From Serratia sp. M24T3 (GTDB lineage: Bacteria > Pseudomonadota > Gammaproteobacteria > Enterobacterales > Enterobacteriaceae): a stretch of DNA of 64,000 bases. Both the position numbers and the translations under genes were made by a program. Under the pieces are notes generated by a model. The model was not told the DNA's origin and did not search any database. It saw only the letters and a program-made list of their open reading frames with translations. The stretch spans positions 1-64,000 of the forward strand of contig NZ_AJHJ01000022.1 of assembly GCF_000257645.1 (NCBI RefSeq), in the 5' to 3' direction. Of the stretch, positions 1-8,915 are shown piece after piece (the stretch's first letter is position 1; each line of letters begins with the position of its first letter).

Positions 1-192
1 CAAGGCGGCAAGCGAGTGAATCCCGATGAGCTTACATTTAGTCAATGATTCGGGTGAAAGAGCGAAGCCAACGACGTTACACCCCAAGACCATTGGCGCT
101 GTAACAAGGCGGCAAGCGAGTGAATCCCGATGAGCTTACATTTAGTAAGTGATTCGGGTGAAAGAGTGAAGCCAACGATGTTACAGCGTCAA
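1..192. repeat. Two tandem ERIC-like (IRU) repeats
   Basis: Two direct copies lie 104 bp apart: 1-80 (its left end cut by the window) and 105-184. They differ at only a few bases. The core matches the enterobacterial repetitive intergenic consensus: GTGAATCCC, then GAGCTTACAT, then a GTGATTCGGGTGA arm that pairs with the first. The second copy runs about 93-192 and has near-perfect inverted ends (TTGGCGCTGTAAC at 93-105, GTTACAGCGTCAA at 180-192). Another ERIC in this window is at 51404-51521. The left gene boundary is not visible, so what the repeats separate is unknown. Confidence 0.8.
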
Positions 193-325
193 TGGGGCAG
201 GATAGTGTTGCGCAAACTAGGTGGGAAAGGATAGTATGCGCGCCGCGGTAGCAAATTCGCCGTTTTTAATACAATATTTAGCCCGCACAGCACTCGTCGC
301 ACAGGGCAAGATGCAGCAGGCGTTA

Positions 326-356
326 TTGGGTTCCCTCACCCCAACCACTAAAAAGG
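326..356 (+). promoter_or_regulatory. preQ1-I riboswitch upstream of yhhQ
   Basis: A five-pair stem TTGGG (326-330) / CCCAA (340-344) encloses a C-rich loop and is followed by an A-rich tail CACTAAAAAGG ending in the Shine-Dalgarno bases. This is the small H-type pseudoknot layout of preQ1 class I aptamers; the Thermoanaerobacter one has CTGGG, a short loop, CCCAG, an A-rich tail and AAGG. Loop bases CCT (334-336) can pair with AGG (354-356), so ligand binding would hide the ribosome-binding site 9 nt before the yhhQ ATG at 366. The downstream gene imports queuosine precursors, which agrees with this ligand. Confidence 0.8.
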
Positions 357-365
357 TCACAATTT

Positions 366-1055
366 ATGTATTCCTTTACAGCTCAACAGCGGTTTTCCGC
401 GTTGATATGGCTTTCGCTATTTCATATCGCCATCATTACTTCCAGTAATTATCTGGTGCAATTACCTGTCTCCATCTTTGGTTTTACTACCACTTGGGGC
501 GCTTTTACCTTTCCGTTTATCTTCCTGGCAACCGATCTGACGGTGCGTATTTTTGGTGCTCCCCTGGCGCGGCGAATTATTTTATCGGTGATGGTGCCTG
601 CGCTGGTGATTTCTTATTTCATCTCCGCGCTGTTTTATCAGGGAAGCTGGCAGGGCTTTGCTTCGCTGAGTAGTCTCAACGTTATGGTGGCGCGCATCGC
701 GACCGCCAGCTTTATGGCTTACGTGTTGGGGCAAATCCTTGATGTACAAGTGTTTAACCGCCTGCGTCAGCGCAACAGCTGGTGGGTAGCGCCCACGGCG
801 GCAATGTTCCTCGGTAATATCAGCGATACTCTGGCGTTCTTCTTTATTGCTTTCTATAAAAGTAGCGATGCGTTTATGGCCCAGCACTGGGTTGAAATTG
901 CACTGGTAGATTACAGCTTCAAATTGCTCATTTGTCTGATTTTCTTCCTGCCGATGTACGGTATGCTGCTCAACGTCCTGCTCAAGCGCCTGGCGCAATC
1001 AGGTAAAGGCGAACCCGTAGCGTTTCATGACGACACAAAAGCCGCCAATATCTGA
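366..1055 (+). CDS. yhhQ: Queuosine precursor transporter YhhQ
   Basis: A 229-residue inner-membrane protein of the VUT/ECF-related family (COG1738), closely matching E. coli YhhQ (221 aa). It takes up the 7-deazaguanine precursors preQ0/preQ1 for queuosine modification of tRNA. About six hydrophobic segments are visible, beginning near residue 12. The family-typical stretch FPFIFLATDLTVRIFG lies near residues 50-65 and a LGNISDTLAFF segment near residues 155-170. The ATG at 366 is preceded by AAGG at 353-356 inside the preQ1-I aptamer, so translation is probably ligand-controlled. dcrB follows 106 bp downstream. Confidence 0.93.
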   Translation: MYSFTAQQRFSALIWLSLFHIAIITSSNYLVQLPVSIFGFTTTWGAFTFPFIFLATDLTVRIFGAPLARRIILSVMVPALVISYFISALFYQGSWQGFASLSSLNVMVARIATASFMAYVLGQILDVQVFNRLRQRNSWWVAPTAAMFLGNISDTLAFFFIAFYKSSDAFMAQHWVEIALVDYSFKLLICLIFFLPMYGMLLNVLLKRLAQSGKGEPVAFHDDTKAANI

Positions 1056-1161
1056 CTTGCTTTTCGCCCGTGAATAGGTTGCCATAAAGGCCGTGAAGTC
1101 AATAATCTACATCCGTCACGCGTTGGCGGATGTAAGGTGCGTGAAACTTAAAGGAAGCCCT

Positions 1162-1731
1162 ATGCACAAATTAGCCAAGTTTATGGGAATAACGCTGCTG
1201 GTTGCCGGTTTGGCGGCCTGCGATGGCAAAACTGATGATAAAACAGCATCAGCAGACAAGGGCGCAACGCCAGCCGCTGCGGCTGCCGCAACTAAGCAAA
1301 TTAGCCTGCTGGATGGCAAACTCACCTTTGCATTGCCAAACGGCATGAGTGACCAAAGCGGCAAGCTGGGTACTCAAGCCAATAATATGCACGTTTATGC
1401 CGATAAATCCGGGCAAAAAGCAGTGATCGTTATTCTCGGCGATTCCACCCCGGACTCGCTGGAAGTTATTGCCAATCGACTGGAACAGCAGCAGCACGAT
1501 CGCGACACTAACCTGCAAGTTGTGACCAATAAATCGATTCAGGTAAATGGTCAAACTCTGCAACAGTATGACAGCGTGATCAACTCTGCCGGTTCAAAAG
1601 CCTATTCTTCTATTGTGTTGGCGAAAATTGACAACCAGCTGATGACCATGCAAATCACCCTGCCTGCCGACAACCAGCAACAGGCACAAACTGATGCCGA
1701 AGCGATTATCTCAACGCTTAAAGTTCAGTAA
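1162..1731 (+). CDS. dcrB: Inner-membrane lipoprotein DcrB
   Basis: A 189-residue lipoprotein. I use the ATG at 1162 because AAGGA (1151-1155) sits just upstream and it gives a clean lipoprotein signal: MHKLAKF, a hydrophobic core, then the lipobox LAAC with the lipidated Cys at residue 19. An upstream in-frame codon at 1093 would add 23 residues that spoil this signal. An Ala/Thr-rich linker follows, then a conserved body containing DGKL and SGKLGTQANNMHVYAD as in E. coli DcrB. DcrB was found as a factor for phage C1/C6 uptake and is linked to envelope and lipoprotein maturation. As in E. coli, it follows yhhQ. Confidence 0.93.
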   Translation: MHKLAKFMGITLLVAGLAACDGKTDDKTASADKGATPAAAAAATKQISLLDGKLTFALPNGMSDQSGKLGTQANNMHVYADKSGQKAVIVILGDSTPDSLEVIANRLEQQQHDRDTNLQVVTNKSIQVNGQTLQQYDSVINSAGSKAYSSIVLAKIDNQLMTMQITLPADNQQQAQTDAEAIISTLKVQ

Positions 1732-1747
1732 TATTATCGGTAATAAA

Positions 1748-1772
1748 CGCGGAGCCCGCCTCCGCGTATTTC
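1748..1772 (+). terminator. Rho-independent terminator after dcrB
   Basis: CGCGGAG (1748-1754), loop CCCGC and CTCCGCG (1760-1766) form a perfect 7-bp GC-rich stem followed by TATTTCGT. It lies 16 bp after the dcrB stop and would end the yhhQ-dcrB transcript. The T tract is short. Confidence 0.65.
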
Positions 1773-1991
1773 GTCCCTAAAATCCCGCCTATTTTCAACA
1801 CACCCTCACATTTCGCGCAAAATCGAACGTAAATGCGCATATAAATCCTTAAAACGTGATCTCATCCCGCCAATTCATGCGCATTAATATTTCAAAGTGT
1901 TAATAAATCCGGCAGAATCGCCCCGACAGTCATATTTCTGCAACATTACTGTCATAAAGCAGATTCCATCTTCGTGTGTCGGATCCGTAGG

Positions 1992-2009
1992 ATGCTCGTT
2001 ATGGAACAT
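1992..2009 (+). promoter_or_regulatory. GlpR-type operator before glpT
   Basis: The sequence ATGCTCGTTATGGAACAT is an imperfect palindrome close to the GlpR consensus (ATGTTCG, TA-rich centre, CGAACAT). It lies 33 bp before the glpT ATG. In E. coli, glpT is repressed by GlpR and activated by CRP. The operator is inferred from sequence alone. I did not find a convincing full CRP site, only a GTGAT half-site near 1856-1860. Confidence 0.55.
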
Positions 2010-2042
2010 TTCAATACCTATGGAAAGCACCTCGGAGGCATC

Positions 2043-3395
2043 ATGCTTAGTATTTTCAAACCGGCCGCGCATATCGCGCCAGTGGACGATACGCACGTCG
2101 ATCCACTCTACCGCCGCCTGCGCTGGCAGATATTTATTGGCATTTTCTTTGGTTATGCGGCCTACTATCTGGTGCGTAAAAATTTTGCTCTGGCGATGCC
2201 GTATCTGGTTGAACAGGGATTCTCACGCGGCGATCTTGGGCTGGCGCTGTCAGGCATTTCCATCGCCTACGGTTTCTCCAAATTTATTATGGGTGCGGTC
2301 TCCGATCGTTCTAATCCCCGCGTTTTCCTGCCTGCCGGGCTAATCTTATCCGCCGTAGTGATGCTTTTTATGGGTTTTGTGCCCTGGGCAACGTCAAGCA
2401 TTGCCATCATGTTCGTATTGCTGTTCCTTTGTGGCTGGTTCCAGGGCATGGGATGGCCGCCATGCGGACGAACTATGGTTCACTGGTGGTCGCAGAAAGA
2501 GCGCGGGCGCATCGTTTCAGTATGGAACTGTGCGCATAACGTCGGTGGCGGCATTCCTCCCCTACTGTTTCTGCTCGGCATGGCGTGGTTTAACGACTGG
2601 CACGCCGCGCTGTACATGCCGGCATTTGCCGCTATCGCGCTGGCAGTTTTTGCTTTTGTAATGATGCGCGATACCCCGCAATCCTGTGGTCTGCCGCCTA
2701 TCGAAGAATATAAAAACGATTACCCGGCCGATTATGACAAAGCTTCGGCAGAGCAAGAACTGACGGCAAAACAGATCTTTATGCAATACGTGTTGCCCAA
2801 TAAGCTGCTGTGGTACATCGCACTGGCCAACGTATTTGTTTACCTGCTGCGTTACGGCATTCTCGACTGGTCACCGACCTATCTTAAGGAAGTGAAGCAC
2901 TTTGCACTCGATAAGTCTTCCTGGACCTATTTCCTCTATGAATATGCCGGGATACCGGGCACTCTACTTTGCGGTTGGATGTCAGACAAAGTGTTCAAGG
3001 GCAATCGCGGGGCAACTGGCGTGTTCTTTATGACGCTGGTAACTATCGCCACTGTGGTTTACTGGCTTAATCCCGTGGGAAATCCAGGCGTGGATATGGC
3101 CTGCATGATCACCATCGGCTTTCTGATCTACGGGCCGGTAATGCTGATTGGCCTGCACGCGCTGGAACTGGCACCAAAAAAAGCAGCAGGAACGGCGGCT
3201 GGTTTTACCGGCCTTTTTGGTTATCTCGGAGGATCGGTCGCAGCAAGCGCGATTGTTGGTTACACGGTGGACTATTTCGGCTGGAATGGTGGGTTTATCG
3301 TGATGATCGGCGGCTGTGTGCTGGCGGTGATTTTGCTCGTAATGACGATGCTGAGTGAAAGCAAACACAAAGCGGAACTGGCTAAACGCAATTAG
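2043..3395 (+). CDS. glpT: Glycerol-3-phosphate:phosphate antiporter GlpT
   Basis: A 450-residue MFS transporter of the organophosphate:phosphate antiporter family. It exchanges external sn-glycerol-3-phosphate for internal phosphate and also admits fosfomycin. The ATG at 2043 gives MLSIFKPA as in E. coli GlpT and follows CGGAGG at 2032-2037; the in-frame start at 1974 is rejected. Twelve membrane spans are expected. The substrate-site motif [15 protein letters not shown] and the long conserved segment [20 protein letters not shown] are intact. It is near-identical to E. coli through most of its length. The usual partner glpQ is not adjacent. A bidirectional terminator separates it from yigL. 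Confidence 0.97.
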   Translation: MLSIFKPAAHIAPVDDTHVDPLYRRLRWQIFIGIFFGYAAYYLVRKNFALAMPYLVEQGFSRGDLGLALSGISIAYGFSKFIMGAVSDRSNPRVFLPAGLILSAVVMLFMGFVPWATSSIAIMFVLLFLCGWFQGMGWPPCGRTMVHWWSQKERGRIVSVWNCAHNVGGGIPPLLFLLGMAWFNDWHAALYMPAFAAIALAVFAFVMMRDTPQSCGLPPIEEYKNDYPADYDKASAEQELTAKQIFMQYVLPNKLLWYIALANVFVYLLRYGILDWSPTYLKEVKHFALDKSSWTYFLYEYAGIPGTLLCGWMSDKVFKGNRGATGVFFMTLVTIATVVYWLNPVGNPGVDMACMITIGFLIYGPVMLIGLHALELAPKKAAGTAAGFTGLFGYLGGSVAASAIVGYTVDYFGWNGGFIVMIGGCVLAVILLVMTMLSESKHKAELAKRN

Positions 3396-3430
3396 TCATA
3401 AAAAAATCAGATAATGAGCCGGAAAAACAA

Positions 3431-3464
3431 AGGGCCGCGAGTTGCACAACTGGCGGCCCTTTTT
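3431..3464. terminator. Bidirectional terminator between glpT and yigL
   Basis: AGGGCCGC (3431-3438) pairs with GCGGCCCT (3453-3460), with inner pairing AGTTG/CAACT and a run of T on the right. A-rich sequence on the left (3422-3430) gives a U tract for the opposite strand too. It lies between the convergent ends of glpT and yigL. Confidence 0.85.
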
Positions 3465-3477
3465 CGTAAGCGAAGTA

Positions 3478-4287
3478 TTAACGCTCGCTGTTCAGATACA
3501 TTTTACGCAGGTAATGCGGCACGGCGTCGTCGGCGTTGGAGCCGATAATTTCCGCCTCCGGCATCGCCGCTTTCAGACGCGGCAGTGAACCGCTCATCAA
3601 ACAGCCTTTACCCGACATGTTTAGCATCTCAAGGTCGTTCATGCCGTCACCAAAGGCGATACAGTCTTTCAGCGTATAGCCCATCAGCCTGGAAACTTCT
3701 TCCAGCGCGTGGCCTTTCGACACGCCACCGGCCATCACTTCCAGACATACCGGCAACGAGAAGCTGACATTGACCCTGTCGCCCCAGCGCGCATTAATCG
3801 CCTGCTCCAGCGGGATCAATTTTTCGTGATCGTCGCAGGTAAAATACACCTTGGCAATACCGTCAGTTTCCAGCAGGCCCGGCTGATAGATCTTGTACTT
3901 GAAAATCGATTCTTTGAAAAAGTCTTCCTGATCGCGACGATCGCGATTCATGTGCCAATCGTCGTTGCGGTAGACATTGGTCAGAATATCGGGATTGTCG
4001 TGGACAATGGCGAAGAGATCTTCGGCGATATCCGGGTCGAGATTATGGCTAAAAATCAATTCGCCGTCGGTGTTGTGTACACGCGCACCGTTGGAGGTGA
4101 TCATGTACGCGCTGATGCCCAGAGCATCGCGCATCTGTGCAACGTCAATGTGATGACGTCCGGTGGCAAACACAAAGTGAATATCCCGCTGGGTTAATAG
4201 TTGCAGGGTCTCTTTGGCGAAAGGGCTCAGGGAATGATCGGGTGACAGCAGCGTGCCATCTAAATCGGATGCAACAACATGATACAT
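3478..4287 (-). CDS. yigL: HAD-family sugar/pyridoxal phosphatase YigL
   Basis: A 269-residue Cof-type haloacid dehalogenase hydrolase (class IIB). E. coli YigL (266 aa) dephosphorylates pyridoxal phosphate and sugar phosphates and relieves sugar-phosphate stress. HAD motif I is ASDLDGTLL with nucleophile Asp8 and general acid Asp10. The motif III Lys is probably K191, and motif IV is GDGMND with Asp214 and Asp218. The start ATG is at 4287. In E. coli its 3' side leads to yigM/metR; here glpT lies there instead. pldB is immediately upstream on the same strand, 48 bp away, so the two may be cotranscribed. Confidence 0.95.
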   Translation of the reverse strand: MYHVVASDLDGTLLSPDHSLSPFAKETLQLLTQRDIHFVFATGRHHIDVAQMRDALGISAYMITSNGARVHNTDGELIFSHNLDPDIAEDLFAIVHDNPDILTNVYRNDDWHMNRDRRDQEDFFKESIFKYKIYQPGLLETDGIAKVYFTCDDHEKLIPLEQAINARWGDRVNVSFSLPVCLEVMAGGVSKGHALEEVSRLMGYTLKDCIAFGDGMNDLEMLNMSGKGCLMSGSLPRLKAAMPEAEIIGSNADDAVPHYLRKMYLNSER

Positions 4288-4335
4288 AACGTTAGGTTCT
4301 AACCTCTGATGGAGTTGTGCGCGGCAGGCCGCGGT

Positions 4336-5328
4336 TTAAGTTCGTCGCGCATAAAAGCGCATGATGGCGTCTAACGCCTTTGCCCGCATATCGTCCCGCT
4401 CGAACAGGATCTCATGGCGTGCGCCTTCGATAACCAGCGGCTTACCCCCAACGCAGGGGTGTCCGGCAATGGCCATGGCCTGACAAAAAGCAGCATGCGA
4501 CCTGTTATCGACAACGTGGTCTTCACCTGCCTGCAATAACAACAGTGGCGTAGTAATATTTTTGGCTTGTTCCAGAATCTTGACGCCTGCCTGAATGCTT
4601 TCGCGCACCCAATGGTAGGTCGGCCCGCCCACCCGCAACTCGGGATAATCGGCATAAAAACGCTGATTACGACGATAGCGCTCGCGGCTGTGGGTCAGGC
4701 GATTGACCACAAACGGCAGTGGCCGCCAGGTGCCGGTACCCAGTGCATATTTATTGCGATAAAGCGGACGCCGTTCAGCCCAGTTAAGAATATTGCGCGT
4801 TAGCCAGTCCGGTGTGCGCAACGAAATACCGGTCATCGGTGCACAAAGCACTGCTGCATCGAAGTTTTTAGGTTCACTGGCTAAAAACAGTGCCATGATC
4901 GCGCCACCCATCGAATGAGCCAGCGCAAACTTTTTAGCATAATTGCGCGGAGCGATCTCGAGCTTATAAAAGGTCGATAAATCTGACACGTAGTCGTCAA
5001 ACTTGTCGACATGCCCCAAGTGCGGATCTTTAAGTAATCTTCCTGAACGACCTTGACCACGGTGGTCGAGAATCATGACGTCGTAGCCACAGTGAAACAA
5101 ATCGTAGGCCAGCTCAGGATATTTTACGTAGCTTTCGATACGCCCGGTGGATATAAAAATGACTTTGTTATGACGAGCGGAACAGAAACGCACGTAGCGG
5201 ATCGGGACGTTATCAACCCCGTTAAACTCGGCTTCTTCGCGTGTGCGCCAGAAATCCAGCAAGGGTCCGGTAGCAAAGGCTGAAAAGCCGTATTCTCGCG
5301 TTAACCAGCGATCGTAATTAGATGGCAT
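4336..5328 (-). CDS. pldB: Lysophospholipase L2
   Basis: A 330-residue alpha/beta hydrolase matching E. coli PldB (340 aa) but lacking about ten C-terminal residues. It hydrolyses lysophospholipids at the inner membrane. The nucleophile elbow is AHSMGGA with Ser139. The likely acid lies in GEDHVVDN and the His in ARHEILF near the C terminus. The oxyanion region HRGQGRSGR is at residues 89-97. The downstream gene is yigL, and rhtB is divergent with 145 bp between. A short GC-rich hairpin (CGCGGC/GCCGCG, 4320-4333) lies after the stop. Confidence 0.95.
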   Translation of the reverse strand: MPSNYDRWLTREYGFSAFATGPLLDFWRTREEAEFNGVDNVPIRYVRFCSARHNKVIFISTGRIESYVKYPELAYDLFHCGYDVMILDHRGQGRSGRLLKDPHLGHVDKFDDYVSDLSTFYKLEIAPRNYAKKFALAHSMGGAIMALFLASEPKNFDAAVLCAPMTGISLRTPDWLTRNILNWAERRPLYRNKYALGTGTWRPLPFVVNRLTHSRERYRRNQRFYADYPELRVGGPTYHWVRESIQAGVKILEQAKNITTPLLLLQAGEDHVVDNRSHAAFCQAMAIAGHPCVGGKPLVIEGARHEILFERDDMRAKALDAIMRFYARRT

Positions 5329-5473
5329 CGACTGTCCCAGAACAAAAATACCGCGTGGAGAAATAAGTTGTTTTCAGGCCGTAGCGCATTAATAAGCAAT
5401 AGCGTATTGTGCCACAAAAAGACGGTTCTCAATAGATTTCAAGCTGCAGAGTCAGCATTAAGGAAGAAGTAAA

Positions 5474-6094
5474 ATGACAGTAGATTGGTGGCTGACGTAC
5501 CTGCTCACAACCTCAATTTTAAGCCTTTCACCGGGTTCTGGTGCCATTAACACCATGAGTACCGGTATCAGCCACGGTTATCGCGGTGCGGTCGCCTCTA
5601 TCTCCGGATTACAGCTCGGCCTGTCGATTCATATCGTGCTGGTGGGTATCGGTCTTGGCGCGCTGGTGTCACAGTCGCTGCTGGCGTTTGAAATTCTGAA
5701 ATGGTGCGGGGCGGCGTATCTTATCTGGTTGGGGATCTGCCAATGGCGCGCAGCGGGAGCTATCGACATGAATGCGCTGGCCAGCAATATGCCGCGCCGT
5801 CGTTTGTTCAAACGCGCGGTGTTGGTCAATCTTACCAACCCAAAAAGCATCGTGTTTCTCGCCGCGCTGTTCCCGCAGTTTATCGTTCCACACCAACCGC
5901 AAGTTGCGCAGTATCTGGTGCTGGGAGTTACCACCGTCGTCGTCGATATTATCGTGATGATCGGTTACGCCACGCTGGCAAAACGCATTTCTGGCTGGAT
6001 AAAAGCGCCAAGGCAAATGACCCTGCTCAATCGCATCTTCGGCTCGCTGTTTATGATGGTTGGGCTGCTGCTGGCAACGGCGCGGAAAATTTGA
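5474..6094 (+). CDS. rhtB: Homoserine/homoserine lactone exporter RhtB
   Basis: A 206-residue LysE-superfamily inner-membrane exporter of the same length as E. coli RhtB, with nearly the same sequence. It exports homoserine and homoserine lactone and gives resistance to their accumulation. Five to six membrane spans are visible. The family signature [12 protein letters not shown] is at residues 17-28 and the conserved FVLT-type loop appears as [28 protein letters not shown] lies just upstream of the ATG. It is convergent with rhtC across a terminator at 6267-6290. Confidence 0.96.
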   Translation: MTVDWWLTYLLTTSILSLSPGSGAINTMSTGISHGYRGAVASISGLQLGLSIHIVLVGIGLGALVSQSLLAFEILKWCGAAYLIWLGICQWRAAGAIDMNALASNMPRRRLFKRAVLVNLTNPKSIVFLAALFPQFIVPHQPQVAQYLVLGVTTVVVDIIVMIGYATLAKRISGWIKAPRQMTLLNRIFGSLFMMVGLLLATARKI

Positions 6095-6218
6095 CCACAG
6101 CGAAGAAGGCCCGTTTTATCCCTATCATGGACAACAACTCACTCACCATGGTGAGGGTATTCCTGAAAGCGCGATTTACAGCGAGCATCCGGATAAAAAG
6201 TTTGGGGTGTGGTATTAA
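6093..6218 (+). pseudogene. Possible C-terminal remnant of an unidentified gene
   Basis: Directly after the rhtB stop, a different frame is open from 6057 to the stop at 6216-6218. It encodes a protein-like tail containing EEGPFYPYHGQQLTHHGEG and SEHPDKKFGVWY. The residue mix (Tyr, His, Gly, Trp, a clean ending) looks like the conserved end of a real protein rather than noise. There is no ATG and the frame is closed upstream at 6054 inside rhtB. I do not recognise the family. It may be what remains of a gene lost between rhtB and rhtC, or chance. Confidence 0.3.
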
Positions 6219-6266
6219 TTGCCGAAGATAAACGAAAAATAGCTGCTTTAGTCGCTTAATAATGCG

Positions 6267-6291
6267 AAAAACCGCCATCGGCGGTTTTTTA
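6267..6291. terminator. Bidirectional terminator between rhtB and rhtC
   Basis: ACCGCC (6271-6276), loop ATC and GGCGGT (6280-6285) form a perfect stem flanked by AAAA on the left and TTTTTT on the right. It is suitable for both converging transcripts. Confidence 0.85.
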
Positions 6292-6308
6292 TTACATGAC
6301 GTTGAAGA

Positions 6309-6938
6309 TTAGCGGGAAATAATCAGGTGGATACCGATACCCGCGAACAGCACGCCCGCTACGCCATCAATCCACTTGGCTAAGCGCTGATAACCTCGGC
6401 GCATCACTGGCAGAGCAAACACCATCGCGACTACCGAGAACCAGGCCAGCGTTTCGAGACTGATCAACGCAAACAATCCCCAACGCTCGCCATTGCCGAC
6501 GCTATCGCCAACGAACAGCGAGAAGATACTGCCGAAATAAATAACCGCTTTCGGATTAGAAAGATTGGTCAGCAAACCGCGCATAAAGGTTTTACCGCGC
6601 TTGGGCAAGATTACCGGCTGAATCTCGGATACGCTTTCACCCGCCGCTTTTTGCGCCCGCGCAGACTTCAGCAGTTGCCAGCCCATCCAGCAAAGATACA
6701 GCCCGCCGCCCACGGTAATGATTTGATGCAGCCAGGCCATTTTTTGCAGCAAAAGGTGCAGGCCCATTAATGCGACGGCGGCCCAAACCAGCACCCCCAG
6801 CGTAATGCCAAACACGCCCATCATTGCCTCTTTGCGCGAGCGGCTCATTGCCGTCTGAGAAACAAAGAAGAAGTCTGGCCCCGGCGACATCAATGCTACG
6901 AGATGCACGGCGGCAACGGTTAAAAACAGAATTAACAT
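6309..6938 (-). CDS. rhtC: Threonine exporter RhtC
   Basis: A 209-residue LysE-family inner-membrane exporter orthologous to E. coli RhtC (206 aa), which exports threonine. The signature LMSPGPDFFFV is at residues 16-26. The conserved GLLTNLSNPKAVIYFGSIF loop follows near residue 120, and a C-terminal hydrophobic segment ends in GIGIHLIISR. The start ATG at 6938 is preceded (on its strand) by AGGAG. It lies 57 bp downstream of recQ on the same strand, as in E. coli. Confidence 0.95.
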   Translation of the reverse strand: MLILFLTVAAVHLVALMSPGPDFFFVSQTAMSRSRKEAMMGVFGITLGVLVWAAVALMGLHLLLQKMAWLHQIITVGGGLYLCWMGWQLLKSARAQKAAGESVSEIQPVILPKRGKTFMRGLLTNLSNPKAVIYFGSIFSLFVGDSVGNGERWGLFALISLETLAWFSVVAMVFALPVMRRGYQRLAKWIDGVAGVLFAGIGIHLIISR

Positions 6939-6995
6939 GATTTACTGCTCCTCTTTACGCTGACTTATTTGATTGTTGACGGTCGGGCATTGTAC

Positions 6996-8828
6996 TCATT
7001 CGTCGTCGTTATCAATGTGATCGCGGATCAATGCCATAAACGGACGACCAAATTTTTCAAGCTTGCGCTGGCCAACCCCGGTAATACCAAGCATTTCGCC
7101 GGGGCTGACTGGCAGCTGTTCGGCCATTTCCAACAGCGACGTGTCGTTAAATACTACGTAAGGTGGAACGTTTCCTTCATCCGCAAGGGTCTTACGCAGC
7201 TTGCGTAGTTTGGCAAACAGCTTGCGGTCATAGTTGCCACCATAGGTTTTCTGCGTGTTGGTGCCGCGAATTTTAAGTGTTTGCAGGCGCGGAACGGCCA
7301 GCTGCATCGCTATCTCGCCACGCAATACCGGTCTGGCAGCCTCGGTGAGCTGCAACGCGGAGTGCATGGCGATATTTTGGGTAATCAGCCCGAGGTGAAT
7401 GAGCTGGCGCACCACGCTTATCCAGTGCTCATTGCTTTGCTCGCGACCCATGCCGTAAATCGGCAACTTGTCATGGCCGTATTCGCGGATACGCTGATTG
7501 TTCGCCCCACGCAGCACCTCAACGATATAGCCTAAGCCAAAGCGCTGGCCGACACGATACACGCAGGACAGCGCTTTTTGCGCATCCATCAGGCCATCGT
7601 AGCGTTTAGGTGGGTCAAGGCAGATATCGCAGTTGCCGCAGGCTTCCTGCTTGCCTTCGCCAAAGTAATTCAGCAGCACTAAACGACGGCAGGTTTGCGC
7701 TTCGGCAAAGGCGCCCATCGCGTTGAGCTTGTGGCGTTCGACGTCCTGCTGTGGCCCTGCCGGTTTTTCATCAAGGCATCGGCGTAGCCAAGCCATGTCG
7801 GCCGGATCGTAAAGCAGTAAAGCTTCGGCAGGCAAACCGTCACGCCCCGCGCGTCCGGTTTCCTGATAATAAGATTCGATATTGCGTGGGATATCAAAGT
7901 GCACCACGAACCGCACATTGGGCTTGTTAATCCCCATGCCAAAGGCGACAGTCGCGACCACAATTTGCACGTCGTCACGCTGGAATGCTTCCTGCACCTG
8001 CGATCGGCGATCGTTTTCCAAACCGGCATGGTAGGCACCCACGCTGATGCCACGGCTTTGCAGCCGGGCGGCGGTGTCTTCAACCTTGGCTCGGCTACCA
8101 CAATAAATAATGCCGCTTTTGCCGCGTTGGTCCTGCACGAAACGCAGCAGCTGGTCGAGAGGTTTAAACTTCTCGACCAGAGTGTAGCGAATATTGGGAC
8201 GGTCAAAGCTGCTAACCTGCACCAGCGGGTCGTTGAGTTCGAGCAGGCGCACGATATCGTTACGCGTAGCATCATCGGCGGTTGCGGTCAGGGCAATCAC
8301 CGGCAGCTGTGGATAACGCAGTTTCAGCTGGCCGAGCGCGCGGTATTCTGGACGGAAATCGTGGCCCCACTGAGAAATACAGTGAGCTTCATCGACCGCC
8401 AGCATAGCCGGATTCCACTGTTGCAGCTGCTCCAGGAAATCGCCCATGGTCAGACGCTCAGGGGCGATATAGAGCATTTTAATACGCCCGCTGCGACAGC
8501 CAGCCATGACTTCCTGCTGCTGTTCGCGGGTTTGGGTAGAATTGAGGCAACCGGCTTCTACACCGGCAGCCATCAGCTGATCGACCTGATCTTTCATCAG
8601 GGAAATCAGCGGAGAGACCACCAACGTCAGGCCATCCATCACCAGCGCAGGGATCTGATAACACAGCGACTTTCCGCCGCCAGTAGGCATCACCACCAGG
8701 CAATCTTTACCTAAGATGGCTGCATTTATGATCGTCTGCTGACCCGGTCGAAATTGCTGGTAGCCGAAGGTATCTCGCAACACCTGCTCTGCCAGTAACT
8801 CCTTATTTATCACTGCCGCCGTTGACAC
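6996..8828 (-). CDS. recQ: ATP-dependent DNA helicase RecQ
   Basis: A 610-residue 3'-5' DNA helicase of the RecF recombination pathway. I use the GTG at 8828, preceded by GGGG-AAAC, giving nearly the E. coli length (609); an upstream in-frame TTG at 8840 would add four residues. Walker A MPTGGGKS is at 47-54 (Lys53) and Walker B DEAH at 146-149. The RQC zinc-binding cysteines are in the segment ending [14 protein letters not shown]. The C-terminal HRDC domain covers roughly the last 80 residues. pldA lies upstream on the same strand, 87 bp away, and rhtC downstream. Confidence 0.96.
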   Translation of the reverse strand: MSTAAVINKELLAEQVLRDTFGYQQFRPGQQTIINAAILGKDCLVVMPTGGGKSLCYQIPALVMDGLTLVVSPLISLMKDQVDQLMAAGVEAGCLNSTQTREQQQEVMAGCRSGRIKMLYIAPERLTMGDFLEQLQQWNPAMLAVDEAHCISQWGHDFRPEYRALGQLKLRYPQLPVIALTATADDATRNDIVRLLELNDPLVQVSSFDRPNIRYTLVEKFKPLDQLLRFVQDQRGKSGIIYCGSRAKVEDTAARLQSRGISVGAYHAGLENDRRSQVQEAFQRDDVQIVVATVAFGMGINKPNVRFVVHFDIPRNIESYYQETGRAGRDGLPAEALLLYDPADMAWLRRCLDEKPAGPQQDVERHKLNAMGAFAEAQTCRRLVLLNYFGEGKQEACGNCDICLDPPKRYDGLMDAQKALSCVYRVGQRFGLGYIVEVLRGANNQRIREYGHDKLPIYGMGREQSNEHWISVVRQLIHLGLITQNIAMHSALQLTEAARPVLRGEIAMQLAVPRLQTLKIRGTNTQKTYGGNYDRKLFAKLRKLRKTLADEGNVPPYVVFNDTSLLEMAEQLPVSPGEMLGITGVGQRKLEKFGRPFMALIRDHIDNDDE

Positions 8829-8915
8829 TCGTTTCCCCAAAATTTATTACACCCGAACGCTTCTCCTTGAATAACATGAAGATAGCGTCGGGTTATGCTG
8901 GTGCCGATCGGTCGG

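Noticed and set aside
221-448. 75-codon ORF through the preQ1 riboswitch and into yhhQ
   Set aside because: It overlaps the aptamer and the start of yhhQ in another frame, and its product resembles nothing.
7899-8714. 271-codon open frame antisense to recQ
   Set aside because: recQ on the other strand is full length and strongly conserved; the antisense product has no recognisable domain and arises from codon bias.
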